Assembly: GCA_018819265.1 (NCBI GenBank)
Contig: JAHJQI010000077.1
Coordinates: forward strand, 59,740-123,739
DNA from: Alphaproteobacteria bacterium
GTDB taxonomy: Bacteria > Pseudomonadota > Alphaproteobacteria > Rhizobiales > Hyphomicrobiaceae
Reading direction: 5' to 3'
Length of the DNA stretch: 64,000 nucleotides
Below the pieces are notes generated by a model. That model saw only the letters and a program-made list of their open reading frames with translations, was not told the origin of the DNA and searched no databases. A program made the position numbers and the translations under genes. Each line of letters opens with the position of its first letter. The stretch's first letter is position 1. Of this stretch, positions 55,178 through 63,889 are shown piece by piece.

Positions 55178-55956
55178 GGTCAGGTTCGCTTTGTTGGCAG
55201 CAACGAGCAATTGGCTATCGCATCAAAGCGGGAACAAGACAACGTACCAATGCCGAACGTGAGCATCGCCTTGTGGGCGCGGTCCGGCGCGATGCAACGG
55301 GTGGCGGTTCGAGCTGAACGACCAGGCAGGCTCCTGACATCCTCAAAAATGAGGAGGGCCGGGCACATTGGCGGCGCCCGCGCGCGCGTTGCCGCTCCCC
55401 CGGTAAGTGTTGGTTTATTTTCCTGGTGCAATTGTCAGATCAGCGAACGGCCGTGAAGTTGATTGAGGCAGAATGGCCGCCGCACAAAACGTTTTGGAGC
55501 CGGACTATTTCATGGGCGTCGAATTTTCCACGAGGCCGCATTGCGACGTGAAAACCATACTGCCTGACCGTTTAGGACTCGAGGAGTGGCGAAGACAAAG
55601 GAATTGTATTCTTCAATGTCGTCCGGGCTTTGGCTTTCAGTATTCCGAAAGCCGAGGCTGTTATTTCGGACACGCCACTCCTTCCGTTCTGTTCGACGCA
55701 AGGATCCAGCAACCCGCGGAAATCGATCCATCAAGCCGTCGCGAGCAACGTCTCTAAATCTATGTTCCATCAACGATCGGCCACAGCCATGACCCATGTC
55801 AACTCTCGGCTCGATACCGTCGCAAGTCCTCTCGGTGCCCCGCGCCATGGGGCGAAGCATCTATAATCCATCGGCACCATAAGCCCGGTCGGGCCAATTC
55901 ATCCGGGAAAGCGTATCCTCAGACCGCAGTGCGACATGTGCCGGCTCGCATTGGGC
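55178..55956. other. Intergenic region without convincing gene
   Basis: Nearly 780 bases separate the LuxR-type gene from the copper cassette. A plus-strand frame at 55473-55757 (94 codons) is open but has no clear ribosome site, and antisense frames overlap it. It may be the junction of the accessory copper cassette. Confidence 0.45.
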
Positions 55957-56421
55957 TCACTCTCGCTTCCAAGGCCAATGACCGTTGGCGAAGCGTTGCG
56001 TCAGTGTTGGCACAATGATCCACTGCAGCAACGGAGCCAGCCCCGTTCCGAGAATTGGCAGCGTCGGCATCGCGGGCGCATAAGCCCAACTGCCGCGGAC
56101 ACTCACATTGAGCCACTCGCTGTAGACTGCGTAGCCGGTGCCGAATAGGACCAGGAGCAACCAGACAGCGCGCGAGCCGGCGCGTGGCCAATCCTCCTTG
56201 CCGATCACGGCCAGCGCCGCAAGCAACGAGAGTCCGGCGATCATGAGGTCACCGATCGTGCAATGGAACAGGGCGAAGGCTTGCTTGCGCAAAGGCTCCG
56301 TCCAGATTGTGTAGAGTGGCAGCTGCAGCGTCTCCCAGAGAAGATGGAAGGCGATCGAAGCAGCGAGGTAGCGGCGAACCGCCATCGGCCAATCGACCGT
56401 CGGCGATGGAGGGGTTCTCAT
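55957..56421 (-). CDS. Four-helix membrane protein of the copper cassette
   Basis: This 154-residue protein has hydrophobic segments at about 15-35 (YLAASIAFHLLWETLQLPLY), 50-70 (TIGDLMIAGLSLLAALAVIG), 85-105 and 120-140. It contains a conserved-looking HLLWETLQLPLYTIW motif and a GYAVYSEWLNVSVRGSWAY stretch. No named family is recognised. Its start overlaps the end of the SRPBCC gene by four bases, and that gene follows copA closely, so all three form one transcript. A role in copper or envelope homeostasis is inferred only from this context. Confidence 0.75.
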   Translation of the reverse strand: MRTPPSPTVDWPMAVRRYLAASIAFHLLWETLQLPLYTIWTEPLRKQAFALFHCTIGDLMIAGLSLLAALAVIGKEDWPRAGSRAVWLLLVLFGTGYAVYSEWLNVSVRGSWAYAPAMPTLPILGTGLAPLLQWIIVPTLTQRFANGHWPWKRE

Positions 56422-56912
56422 GCGGCGCTCCCTTGCAGGGACTGTACGGTGCCCTCAGCCGTGCTGCCAAGGCACCAGCGAGCATAGTCAGCAGCCAGCA
56501 ACCTGGCGAGCAGCCCCCGCAGACCGGAACGCGGCAACTCGTAGTCGAGAGTCAGCGTCAGTCGGGAGCGCGTCTCGGCAAGCGGCTCGACCAGGATGCC
56601 CATCTCGTAACTGTCAATGATGATGAGAAGCGGCGTCCCGATGGTGCGCCAGACCTTCTCCCGGCCTGGGACGTACCGCGTGACCGTCTCGGAGAAGTCG
56701 ATTGCGAGCCCCATCAACCGGCCCGAATACCGATACGTCGCGCCGATGCCGGTGGGTTCCTGGGAGACGATCTCGAGTGCCAGTTTCGAGCCCATCATTG
56801 GCATCGAGCCCTGCCCGCTCATATGCCCGGCGAGATTGCGAATGTCGTCGACATGCGCAAAGCCGCGCTCGGCCGGCGCTTCGATCACGGCGATCCGGCT
56901 GAGCACGGGCAT
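56418..56912 (-). CDS. SRPBCC (START-like) family protein
   Basis: This 164-residue protein has the SRPBCC beta-alpha-beta layout: the first strand and helix (MPVLSRIAVIEAPAERGFAH), the GATYRYSGRLMGLAIDFSET hairpin, VTRYVPGREKVWRTIG, and a long C-terminal helix (RSGLRGLLARLLAADYARWC). Such domains bind hydrophobic ligands. It lies three bases after copA, whose stop is at 56916, on the same strand and overlaps the next membrane-protein gene. The linkage to copA is unusual. Its ligand is unknown. Confidence 0.82.
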   Translation of the reverse strand: MPVLSRIAVIEAPAERGFAHVDDIRNLAGHMSGQGSMPMMGSKLALEIVSQEPTGIGATYRYSGRLMGLAIDFSETVTRYVPGREKVWRTIGTPLLIIIDSYEMGILVEPLAETRSRLTLTLDYELPRSGLRGLLARLLAADYARWCLGSTAEGTVQSLQGSAA

Positions 56913-56915
56913 GGG

Positions 56916-59270
56916 TTAAAGTCTCACGCGGTTGAGCCGCAAGGCGTTGCCGATGACGCTGACCGAGGACAGCGCCATGGCGGCGGCTGCGATGATGGGT
57001 GACAACAGAATCCCGAACAAAGGATATAGCACGCCCGCGGCCACCGGCACTCCTGCGGCATTGTAGATGAAGGCGAAGAACAGGTTCTGCCGGATGTTGG
57101 CCATCGTGGCTGCTGACAGGTGTCGCGCCCGGACGATGCCATTGAGATCACCCTTCAACAGTGTCACGCCGGCGCTTTCCATGGCGACGTCCGTGCCAGT
57201 GCCCATGGCGATACCGACGTCCGCCGCAGCGAGAGCCGGCGCGTCGTTGACACCATCACCGGCCATCGCGACCACCCGGCCTTCCTTACGGAACCGCTCG
57301 ACGATCTTGCTCTTGTCCTCGGGCAGCACCTCGGCCTCGACCCCGGCGATGCCGAGCTTCGCCGCCACGGCTTCCGCCGTCGTCCGGTTATCGCCGGTCA
57401 GCATGACCACCTTGATGCCGGCCTCCTTCAGCGCCGCGATGGCTGCCGGAGTCGTTGCCTTGATCGGGTCAGCAATGGCGATGATGCCGGCCGCCTTGTT
57501 GTCCACGGCAACGAAGATCGCAGTGGCGCCGTCCTTGCGCAACTCGTCGGCGGCTGAGCTCAGCCCAGATGTGTCGATCCCAGCCTCGGTCATGATGCGC
57601 TGATTGCCAATGACGATCTTCCTACCCTCGACCTCGCCGATCACGCCCTTGCCGACCGGGGAATCGAAATGCGAAGGCTGTGCCAGAGTAAGGCCCTGCT
57701 CGTTGGCTGCCCGCACGATGGCCGCAGCCAGCGGGTGCTCGCTCGAGCGCTCGAGGCTCGCCGTGAGCCGCAGCAACTCCGTCTCGTCGGTGCCGGTGGC
57801 AGTCTTGATCGCAACGACGCTCGGACGGCCCTCGGTGAGGGTGCCGGTCTTGTCGACGACAAGCGTGTCGACCTTCTCCATGCGCTCGAGTGCCTCGGCA
57901 TTCTTGATGAGGACGCCCAACTGCGCGCCGCGCCCGACGCCGACCATGATCGACATTGGTGTGGCGAGACCGAGCGCACAAGGACACGCTATGATGAGCA
58001 CCGAAACCGCGGCGATGAGCCCGAAGGTCAGTCTTGGTTCTGGTCCCCAGATCGACCACGCCAAAAACGCGATCAGGGCAACAGCTATGACGGTTGGCAC
58101 GAACCATCCTGACACCTGATCGGCAAGGCGCTGGATGGGCGCGCGGCTTCTCTGCGCCTGCGCCACCATCTGCACGATCTGGGCGAGCACGGTGTCGCGG
58201 CCGACCTTGTCGGCGCGCATGATGAAGCCGCCCGACTGGTTCATGGTGCCGCCGATGACCTTCTCGCCAACGCTCTTGGTGACCGGCATGCTTTCGCCCG
58301 TCACCATCGACTCGTCGACGGCGCTGCGACCTTCGAGGATGGCGCCATCGACGGGAACGCGCTCGCCGGGCCGCACCCGCAGCTTGTCGCCAGCGACGAC
58401 CTGATCGAGACTGACATCCTCATCAGAGCCATCCGGTTTGATCCGCCGCGCCATCTTCGGGGAGAGGTCGAGCAGCGCCTTGATAGCGCCGCTCGTCTGT
58501 TCGCGGGCCCTGAGCTCCAGCACCTGTCCAAGCAGCACGAGTACGGTGATGACAGCGGCGGCCTCGAAGTAGATGGCGACCGAGCCGTCATGTCCGCGCA
58601 TCGAGGCCGGGAACAAGCCTGGCCAGATGGTTCCGATGATGCTGTAGATCCATGCGACGCCCGTGCCCATGGCAATCAGCGTGAACATGTTGAGGTTGCG
58701 CGTCTTGAGCGAGGCCCAGCCGCGCTCGAAGAACGGCCATCCGGCCCACAGCACCACGGGCGTTGCGAGCACGAGCTGAATCCAGTTCGATGTCTGCTGG
58801 CCGAGCCACTGGTGCAGACCCGTCAGGTGTCCGCCCATCTCGAGTGCGAACACAGGCAGCGTCAACGCGAGGCCGATCCAGAAGCGCCGCGTCATATCGG
58901 CGAGTTCAGGATTTGGCGCGCTATCTGCCGAGACGATCTCCGGCTCGAGCGCCATGCCGCAAATTGGGCACGACCCGGGACCCTCCTGACGGATCTCGGG
59001 GTGCATGGGACAGGTGTAGATCGTGCCCGCCGGGACGGGTGCCGCCGGCTTCGTCTCCGGCTTCAGGTATTTCGCTGGATCGGCGATGAACTTCTCCCGG
59101 CACTTCCCCGAGCAGAAATAATAGGGATGCCCCTCGTGGGTATGCCGGTGCTTCGCGGTATGTGGGTCGACCGTCATGCCACACACCGGGTCTTTAACGC
59201 CGAGAGCGCCGTTGGTGTGCCCGCCGTGGCCATGATGATGATCGTGTGCGTGGTTCTCGTGTTGCGGCAT
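56916..59270 (-). CDS. copA: Copper-translocating P1B-type ATPase with YHS and heavy-metal-binding domains
   Basis: This 784-residue P-type ATPase has a His-rich start ([17 protein letters not shown]) and a YHS domain ([20 protein letters not shown], then [19 protein letters not shown]). A short CxxC-like metal-binding domain follows ([20 protein letters not shown]). Eight membrane helices include the CPC transport motif [13 protein letters not shown]. The phosphorylation site is DKTGTLTEG and the hinge motif [20 protein letters not shown] is present. CPC plus this N-terminal pair indicates Cu(I) export. It is divergent from csoR across two palindromic operators. Confidence 0.95.
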   Translation of the reverse strand: MPQHENHAHDHHHGHGGHTNGALGVKDPVCGMTVDPHTAKHRHTHEGHPYYFCSGKCREKFIADPAKYLKPETKPAAPVPAGTIYTCPMHPEIRQEGPGSCPICGMALEPEIVSADSAPNPELADMTRRFWIGLALTLPVFALEMGGHLTGLHQWLGQQTSNWIQLVLATPVVLWAGWPFFERGWASLKTRNLNMFTLIAMGTGVAWIYSIIGTIWPGLFPASMRGHDGSVAIYFEAAAVITVLVLLGQVLELRAREQTSGAIKALLDLSPKMARRIKPDGSDEDVSLDQVVAGDKLRVRPGERVPVDGAILEGRSAVDESMVTGESMPVTKSVGEKVIGGTMNQSGGFIMRADKVGRDTVLAQIVQMVAQAQRSRAPIQRLADQVSGWFVPTVIAVALIAFLAWSIWGPEPRLTFGLIAAVSVLIIACPCALGLATPMSIMVGVGRGAQLGVLIKNAEALERMEKVDTLVVDKTGTLTEGRPSVVAIKTATGTDETELLRLTASLERSSEHPLAAAIVRAANEQGLTLAQPSHFDSPVGKGVIGEVEGRKIVIGNQRIMTEAGIDTSGLSSAADELRKDGATAIFVAVDNKAAGIIAIADPIKATTPAAIAALKEAGIKVVMLTGDNRTTAEAVAAKLGIAGVEAEVLPEDKSKIVERFRKEGRVVAMAGDGVNDAPALAAADVGIAMGTGTDVAMESAGVTLLKGDLNGIVRARHLSAATMANIRQNLFFAFIYNAAGVPVAAGVLYPLFGILLSPIIAAAAMALSSVSVIGNALRLNRVRL

Positions 59271-59307
59271 GGCTGATCTCCGGGTGCCTGATTCGTATAT
59301 CAGTCAG

Positions 59308-59357
59308 ATACCCTGTGGGGGTATATTGTGCTGGACAAATATACCCAGTGGGGGTAT
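59308..59357. promoter_or_regulatory. Two CsoR-type operators between copA and csoR
   Basis: ATACCC-TGTG-GGGGTAT (59308-59324) and ATACCC-AGTG-GGGGTAT (59341-59357) are two nearly identical palindromes with starts 33 bases apart, about three helical turns. G-tract palindromes of this type are known operators of CsoR/RcnR-family repressors. They overlap the likely copA and csoR promoters, so copper would relieve repression of both. Confidence 0.85.
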
Positions 59358-59366
59358 GTGTCAAGC

Positions 59367-59642
59367 ATGCACACGAAACCGAAATCTGCCCGCCTCAAGA
59401 GCCTGAACCGGATCGAGGGACAGGTGCGCGGCATCGCCCGCATGATCGAGGAGGAGCGCTACTGCATCGACATCGTAACGCAAATCTCCGCTGTTCGGGC
59501 CGCACTGCGCCGGGTCGAGGAGGAGGTTCTGCAGGAGCACATTGCCCATTGCGTCGAGCACGCGATCCAGAGCGGCGATGCCAATGATCAGCGTGAGAAG
59601 ATCGCGGAACTCATGGAATTATTGAAACGAACCGCGCGATAG
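59367..59642 (+). CDS. csoR: CsoR/DUF156-family copper-sensing repressor
   Basis: This 91-residue helical repressor starts MHTKPKSARLKSLNRIEGQV. The family signature includes RIEGQVRGIARMIEEERYC, then a DIVTQISAVRAALRRVEEEV helix and LQEHIAHCVEHAIQSGD. The metal ligand triad Cys-His-Cys is present (ERYC, EEHI/HIAHC region). I use the ATG at 59367, downstream of the second operator; an upstream in-frame start would overlap the operator. It is divergent from copA and followed by a DUF411 gene, a typical copper cassette. Confidence 0.9.
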   Translation: MHTKPKSARLKSLNRIEGQVRGIARMIEEERYCIDIVTQISAVRAALRRVEEEVLQEHIAHCVEHAIQSGDANDQREKIAELMELLKRTAR

Positions 59643-59668
59643 CGCGACGTGTTGGAAAGGAGATCGTC

Positions 59669-60151
59669 ATGAGCATGGATTCGTGCCACCTGGGCCGCCG
59701 CGCGGTGCTGAAAGTGACGGCGTTGGCTGTGATCGGTTCTATTTTCACCCCGCTCCATGCCGCAGCGCTCCCCGCGATCACCGTCTGGAAGGACCCCAAT
59801 TGCGGCTGTTGTGGCCGATGGGTCGAGCATCTCCGCCGCAACGGCATTGCAGCCACCGTCATCGACAATGCCGATATGCAGGCAATCAAGACCGAGCGCC
59901 GGGTCCCGACCGAGCTCGTCTCATGTCACACGGGGGAAATCGCGGGCTATACGATCGAGGGCCATGTTCCGGCAGCGGCGATCCTGAAACTGTTGGCCGA
60001 GCGACCGCCCGGCAGGGGACTTGCCGTGCCGGGGATGCCGGTCGGCTCGCCCGGCATGGAGGGCGGTCAGCCCGAAGCCTATGACGTCATGTTGTTCGGC
60101 TCCGCAGCCCCAACTCGATTCGGCCGCTTCCTCGGTGAAAAACAGATCTGA
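59669..60151 (+). CDS. DUF411 exported metal-binding protein
   Basis: This 160-residue protein has a possible Tat-type signal (HLGRRAVLKVTALAVIGSIF). A DUF411 domain follows with VWKDPNCGCCGRWVEHLRRN (CxCC metal motif), VPTELVSCHTGEIAGYTIEG (second Cys-His) and HVPAAAILKLLAERPPGRGL. DUF411 proteins are recurrent partners of copper resistance genes and probably bind or hand over copper in the periplasm. AAGGAG precedes the start. It follows csoR by 26 bases, in the same direction. Confidence 0.9.
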   Translation: MSMDSCHLGRRAVLKVTALAVIGSIFTPLHAAALPAITVWKDPNCGCCGRWVEHLRRNGIAATVIDNADMQAIKTERRVPTELVSCHTGEIAGYTIEGHVPAAAILKLLAERPPGRGLAVPGMPVGSPGMEGGQPEAYDVMLFGSAAPTRFGRFLGEKQI

Positions 60152-60202
60152 TCGCAGAGTGGTCATTCGCTCCGCTCGGGAGCCGAACAGGAGTTACATA
60201 AC

Positions 60203-60310
60203 ATGATGTATGACGGAGCATTCTGGGGCATGGGCTGGATACATCTCATCTGGCTCATCATCATCGCCCTCGTCGTCGCCGCGCTCGTGAAGTACGTCTT
60301 CTTCCGCTGA
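60203..60310 (+). CDS. 35-residue membrane peptide
   Basis: This short frame encodes MMYDGAFWGMGWIHLIWLII followed by a hydrophobic stretch and a KYVFFR end. AGGAG lies 11 bases before the first of two ATG codons. It sits 51 bases after the DUF411 gene and is probably its last operon member. Similar short Trp/Met-rich membrane peptides accompany copper or SHOCT-type genes. A copper-linked function is only inferred. Confidence 0.6.
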   Translation: MMYDGAFWGMGWIHLIWLIIIALVVAALVKYVFFR

Positions 60311-60435
60311 TTCTGCCACATAATGGCCGTGGTCACAGGTGGACGTGCGCACCTGTGGTGAAGCCCCTCGCGCCGTGGCATCCTGCGCAGCCTCCGCGGG
60401 ACGTGACTGACTTGTATGCCAGCAGCACGGACCGC

Positions 60436-60670
60436 AATGGCGCCATTTCACTTTTCCGCCGCGCGGTCGACCTTGGCGTCACTTTTTTCGATACGGCCGA
60501 GGCCTATGGCCTGTTCATGTCGGAGGACGTTCTCGGTGAGGCCCTGCAGGGCATTCGTGATCGGGTCATTGTCTCCACCAAATTCGGGTTCGACATCGAT
60601 CTAGCGACCGGTCAACGCAGAGGAGGGGTGACTAGTCGCCCCGACCATATCCGACGGGTCGTCAAGGACG
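60436..60670 (+). pseudogene. Aldo/keto reductase remnant
   Basis: About 78 codons match the N-terminal region of aldo/keto reductases of the YhdN/AkrB type. They include LFRRAVDLGVTFFDTAEAYG (catalytic Asp and Tyr region), MSEDVLGEALQGIRDRVIVS and TKFGFDID, ending SRPDHIRRVV. The first strand before it and the remaining two-thirds of the barrel are absent, and after 60670 the frame continues into unrelated sequence. It is a deletion remnant, not a functional gene. Confidence 0.8.
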
Positions 60671-60836
60671 GTTCGCGGCTGCCGTCCGTCGGGTCGCAAA
60701 GTGTGTCACCGGCTTCGTCGCCGCGATTGACACGCAGACGGCACCAATCGTGCAGCATCCTCCTTGGAAATTCGCGTCGATCCCGGGGTCTTTGGTCGCC
60801 ACTGGACAACAGGGCGAACCGCTCGTATATTACACC

Positions 60837-60860
60837 AATCGGTTAATTAACAAATCGGTT
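60837..60860. promoter_or_regulatory. Direct repeat, likely ArsR-family operator
   Basis: AATCGGTT occurs at 60837-60844 and 60853-60860, 16 bases apart, in an AT-rich promoter region ending seven bases before the ArsR-type start. No clear Shine-Dalgarno is present between repeat and start, so binding would block translation initiation or a leaderless transcript. Confidence 0.6.
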
Positions 60861-60866
60861 TTATAA

Positions 60867-61214
60867 ATGAGAGACCCTCTGAGCCGCACCTTTGCTGCGC
60901 TCGCCGATCCAACCCGGCGTGCGATGCTCGCCAGGTTGTCCGAGGGCGAAGCCAACGTGTCCGACCTGGCCGAGCCGTTCCTTAAAGACATGACCCTTCC
61001 CGCCGTGACCAAACATCTGAAGGTGTTGGAAAACGCCGGGCTGATCACCAAGGGCCGCAAGGCACAGTGGCGGCCGTGCCAGCTCAACGGCGAACCGCTG
61101 CGCGAAGCGGTGGACTGGATGGAGCAGCATCGGATTGCGGCAGAAGCGCAGCTTGACCGGCTCGGGGCGTATCTGAAAGCAAAAACCAAAGGAACCCGTC
61201 ATGGGCGAAAGTAA
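60867..61214 (+). CDS. ArsR-family transcriptional regulator
   Basis: This 115-residue winged helix protein shows the MRDPLSRTFAALADPTRRAM start, the recognition region MTLPAVTKHLKVLENAGLIT and the wing ITKGRKAQWRPCQLNGEPLR. This is the SRPBCC-linked ArsR subgroup, which lacks the Cys metal site. Only one Cys is present (RPCQ), so metal sensing is unlikely. It overlaps the next gene by 14 bases, indicating translational coupling with the AHSA1-domain protein. It probably represses its own operon at the direct repeat just upstream. Confidence 0.92.
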   Translation: MRDPLSRTFAALADPTRRAMLARLSEGEANVSDLAEPFLKDMTLPAVTKHLKVLENAGLITKGRKAQWRPCQLNGEPLREAVDWMEQHRIAAEAQLDRLGAYLKAKTKGTRHGRK

Positions 61215-62142
61215 GAAATCCAACATCATTTCGCTCTCCCGCGTCTACGACGCACCGCTGCAAGCCGTTTGGGAGGCCTGGACTGTTCCGGCGGAAGTGG
61301 CGCAGTGGTGGGGACCGCGCGGGTTCACATTGACAACCCACAGCCACGACCTGCGCACCGGTGGGCACTGGCACTACACCATGCACGGGCCGGACGGCAC
61401 CGATTACCAAAATACGACCCAATACTTGGACGTCGTGCCCCGGCAACGCATGGTCTACGATCACGGCGGCCACAAGGATCGCCCGCCGTTGTTCCGCGTG
61501 ACGGCGCTTTTCACCGAACGAAACGGACGGACCCAGCTCGACATGAGCATGGCGTTTGCTACGCCCGACATTGCTGCGGAGATGCGCGGTTTCATCAAAA
61601 AAGCTGGAGGCGAGGGCACTTGGGATCGCTTGGCCGAGTACTTGGCAAAGCGGCAAACCGGTGCAGAGCAGTTCGTCATCGCACGCACGTTCGATGCAGC
61701 CATTGAGCGAGTTTACGAGATGTGGAGCAATCCCGGCCATCTCGCACAATGGCTGCCGCCGGCGGGTGCCACCATGCGCTTTCTGCGCGCGGAACCACGG
61801 ATGGGAGGCACGTCATTCTATTCGATGACGATGCCGAACGGCACGATTCTATTCGGTCGATTATCCTACCTCGCACTCGAGAAGCCGAGCCGCATCGTCT
61901 ACACGCAGCAGTTCTGCGACGAGAAGGAGCAGGTGATCGGAGCGCCGTTCTACGCAAGCTGGCCGCGAACGATGCTCACGACAGTGGAGTTGGTTTCAGA
62001 AGCGCCAGATCGAACGCGCGTGTGTTTACGTTGGGAGCCCCAGGAAGCGTCCGCGGCCGACATCGTAGAGTTCGTCAGACAGCGTGGCAGCATGACAATG
62101 GGCTGGACTGGTTCATTCGACAAGTTGGAGGCATTGGCGTAG
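61201..62142 (+). CDS. Tandem AHSA1/SRPBCC domain protein
   Basis: This 313-residue protein is made of two successive AHSA1-type SRPBCC domains. The first (residues 8-150) shows SRVYDAPLQAVWEAWTVPAE and VAQWWGPRGFTLTTHSHDLR. The second (160-310) shows ARTFDAAIERVYEMWSNPGH and LAQWLPPAGATMRF. Each probably forms a ligand-binding cavity. Tandem fusions are less common than single-domain forms. It is coupled to the ArsR gene; that pair is a widespread accessory module with unknown ligand. Confidence 0.9.
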   Translation: MGESKKSNIISLSRVYDAPLQAVWEAWTVPAEVAQWWGPRGFTLTTHSHDLRTGGHWHYTMHGPDGTDYQNTTQYLDVVPRQRMVYDHGGHKDRPPLFRVTALFTERNGRTQLDMSMAFATPDIAAEMRGFIKKAGGEGTWDRLAEYLAKRQTGAEQFVIARTFDAAIERVYEMWSNPGHLAQWLPPAGATMRFLRAEPRMGGTSFYSMTMPNGTILFGRLSYLALEKPSRIVYTQQFCDEKEQVIGAPFYASWPRTMLTTVELVSEAPDRTRVCLRWEPQEASAADIVEFVRQRGSMTMGWTGSFDKLEALA

Positions 62143-62464
62143 CGACGGCGGTTATCATTGCGGTGCATGCGGCCGTCGACGTCGGATCGAGCATTGGTGC
62201 GACCTTTCATACAGAAGCAATCTTCCAGTTGCCTTAAGGCCCAAAATGCCGATGTGCGTGGAGGCCGGCGAGGCGCGACGGCCAGTGAGTCGTTCTTTGC
62301 AGAAGAGTGGGCGCACCTATAGCAATTAGGGCGGATAAAAATGGGAGCTTGTAGGGCGGGTTTAAGCGAAGCGCAACCCGCCGCAACGGGCACGGCAGAT
62401 TGAAACGACATTGGTGGATTTCGCTTCGCTCTATCCACCCAACTTTGTTATTTTCTGGGTCGTA

Positions 62465-62590
62465 ATGAACCAGCTCATGATTGATTGTAGCGGTCGCACG
62501 GTGCTGATCACTGGCGCTGCCACGGGCATAGGTCGCGCAACCGGGCTGGCCTTTGCGGCAGCGCGCGCATCCGTCGTCATCGGCGACGTT
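62465..62590 (+). pseudogene. Short-chain dehydrogenase N-terminal remnant
   Basis: The first 42 or so codons of a short-chain dehydrogenase remain. GRTVLITGAATGIGRATGLA carries the TGxxxGxG nucleotide motif, and AFAAARASVVIGDV is the next strand. After 62590 the frame leaves the family. The catalytic Ser-Tyr-Lys region is absent. It is a decayed fragment in the accessory region. Confidence 0.75.
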
Positions 62591-62828
62591 CGTCGGAGGA
62601 AGGCCGTAGGCCGACCGAAGAGGAACGCCGCCTGCAACGTTGAAGAGAGCACCTTGGCGGCGGCCTTTTTCAGGCCCTCGTGTGCGCATGATCGGCCTGA
62701 AAATGGAAACCCGACCGAAAAATAGAACCTGCCCCCGCATTCAGCGAAGAGCCACTGGAACTGGTTGGTGGTGGAGGCAGTCGCGAGCGAGGCGGTCTCT
62801 GCCCTTCGGAAGCCCCGAAATCCGGAAA

Positions 62829-62998
62829 AACAGGGAATTTTCGCGCTTTCCGGGCTTGAATTTGCCGCCAGAATGCGGAAATTGCACGTGATTACAGCGG
62901 GTTATACCAGGATTGGCGTCAAAAATAACAGGGAATTCTTAGCGCGGATCAGGGAAGCCTTATCGCGGAACAGGGACCACTCATCGTCAAAACAGGGA
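62829..62998 (+). repeat. Short dispersed AACAGGGA repeats
   Basis: AACAGGGA occurs at 62829-62836, 62927-62934, 62969-62976 and 62991-62998, with a near copy (ATCAGGGA) at about 62948. Spacing shortens from 98 to about 22 bases. No gene is seen in this stretch, which lies between the dehydrogenase remnant and the nitroreductase gene. Confidence 0.55.
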
Positions 62999-63097
62999 TC
63001 GCTAAGCTGGTCACCCGCCATGCACGGCCTAAATTGAAAGCTAGGCGGCGGCACGTACGGGGCTAACGAAGCCGGCGCCCTTGATGAAGGGATGGTC

Positions 63098-63889
63098 ATG
63101 TCGTCTGGTTCGACAGTCTCAAGCTCAGGTGAAGGCGTATCGCTGCGGAGCTACGATGAGGCCGTCCGTCAAGTCTGGCGGCCTCTTGCGGTCGATGGCG
63201 GGCTTCGGGAGCTGGTGCGCGCTGGCACCCTTGCCGCCAATAGCCACAACACCCAGCCCTGGCGGTTCTCGCTCGCCGACCATGAGGTCGCGATCCATCC
63301 CGACCTCACCCGGCGCTGCCCCGCCGTCGATCCCGACGACAATCATCTCTTCGCGTCGCTCGGCTGTGCGGTCGAGAACATCGTCCAGGCGGCTCCGGTG
63401 CTCGGCTTCGATGCTACGCCCGCACCCAATGTTTCGAACGACGGTGCCATCACGCTGGCGCTCCAGCGCCGACAGCCAACGGCCAATCCACTTGCCGATG
63501 CCATCGTCAGGCGCCAGTGCACGCGGGCCGACTTTGACGGCCGGGCCATCGACAAAGCAGCCGGTAGCCACGAGGGCGTCACTTGCCTCCTCCTCACCGA
63601 CCGCAGCCGTATGGAAGCGATCGCCGGGCATGTGGTCGAGGGCAATACGGCGCAGATGCGTGATCCGGCCTTCATGGCGGAGCTCAAGGCCTGGATCCGT
63701 TTCGATGACCGGATGGCGCTCGCACATCGCGATGGCCTGACGAGCCGGGCAAGCGGCAACCCGTCCCTGCCGGCGTGGCTCGCCCGCCTGCTGTTGCCCC
63801 TGGTGATGACCGAAAAGGGCGAGGCCGCCAAAATCAACCGTCAGATCCGCTCCTCCGCCTGCGCGACGTCATTTAGGATGAACGCCTGA
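63098..63889 (+). pseudogene. Acg-like nitroreductase-family gene truncated by an insertion element
   Basis: The N-terminal 250 or so codons resemble the Acg/nitroreductase family. They include LRELVRAGTLAANSHNTQPW with the FMN-binding NSHNTQPWRF motif, DPDDNHLFASLGCAVENIVQ and DGLTSRASGNPSLPAWLARL. After NRQIRSSA the reading runs into the end of the adjacent element and stops within about ten codons. The second half of the flavin fold is missing. AAGGGA lies six bases before the ATG at 63098. Confidence 0.78.

Noticed and set aside
55473..55757. Plus-strand frame of 94 codons
   Set aside because: It has weak start context and composition and no recognisable domain; it is kept only as intergenic.
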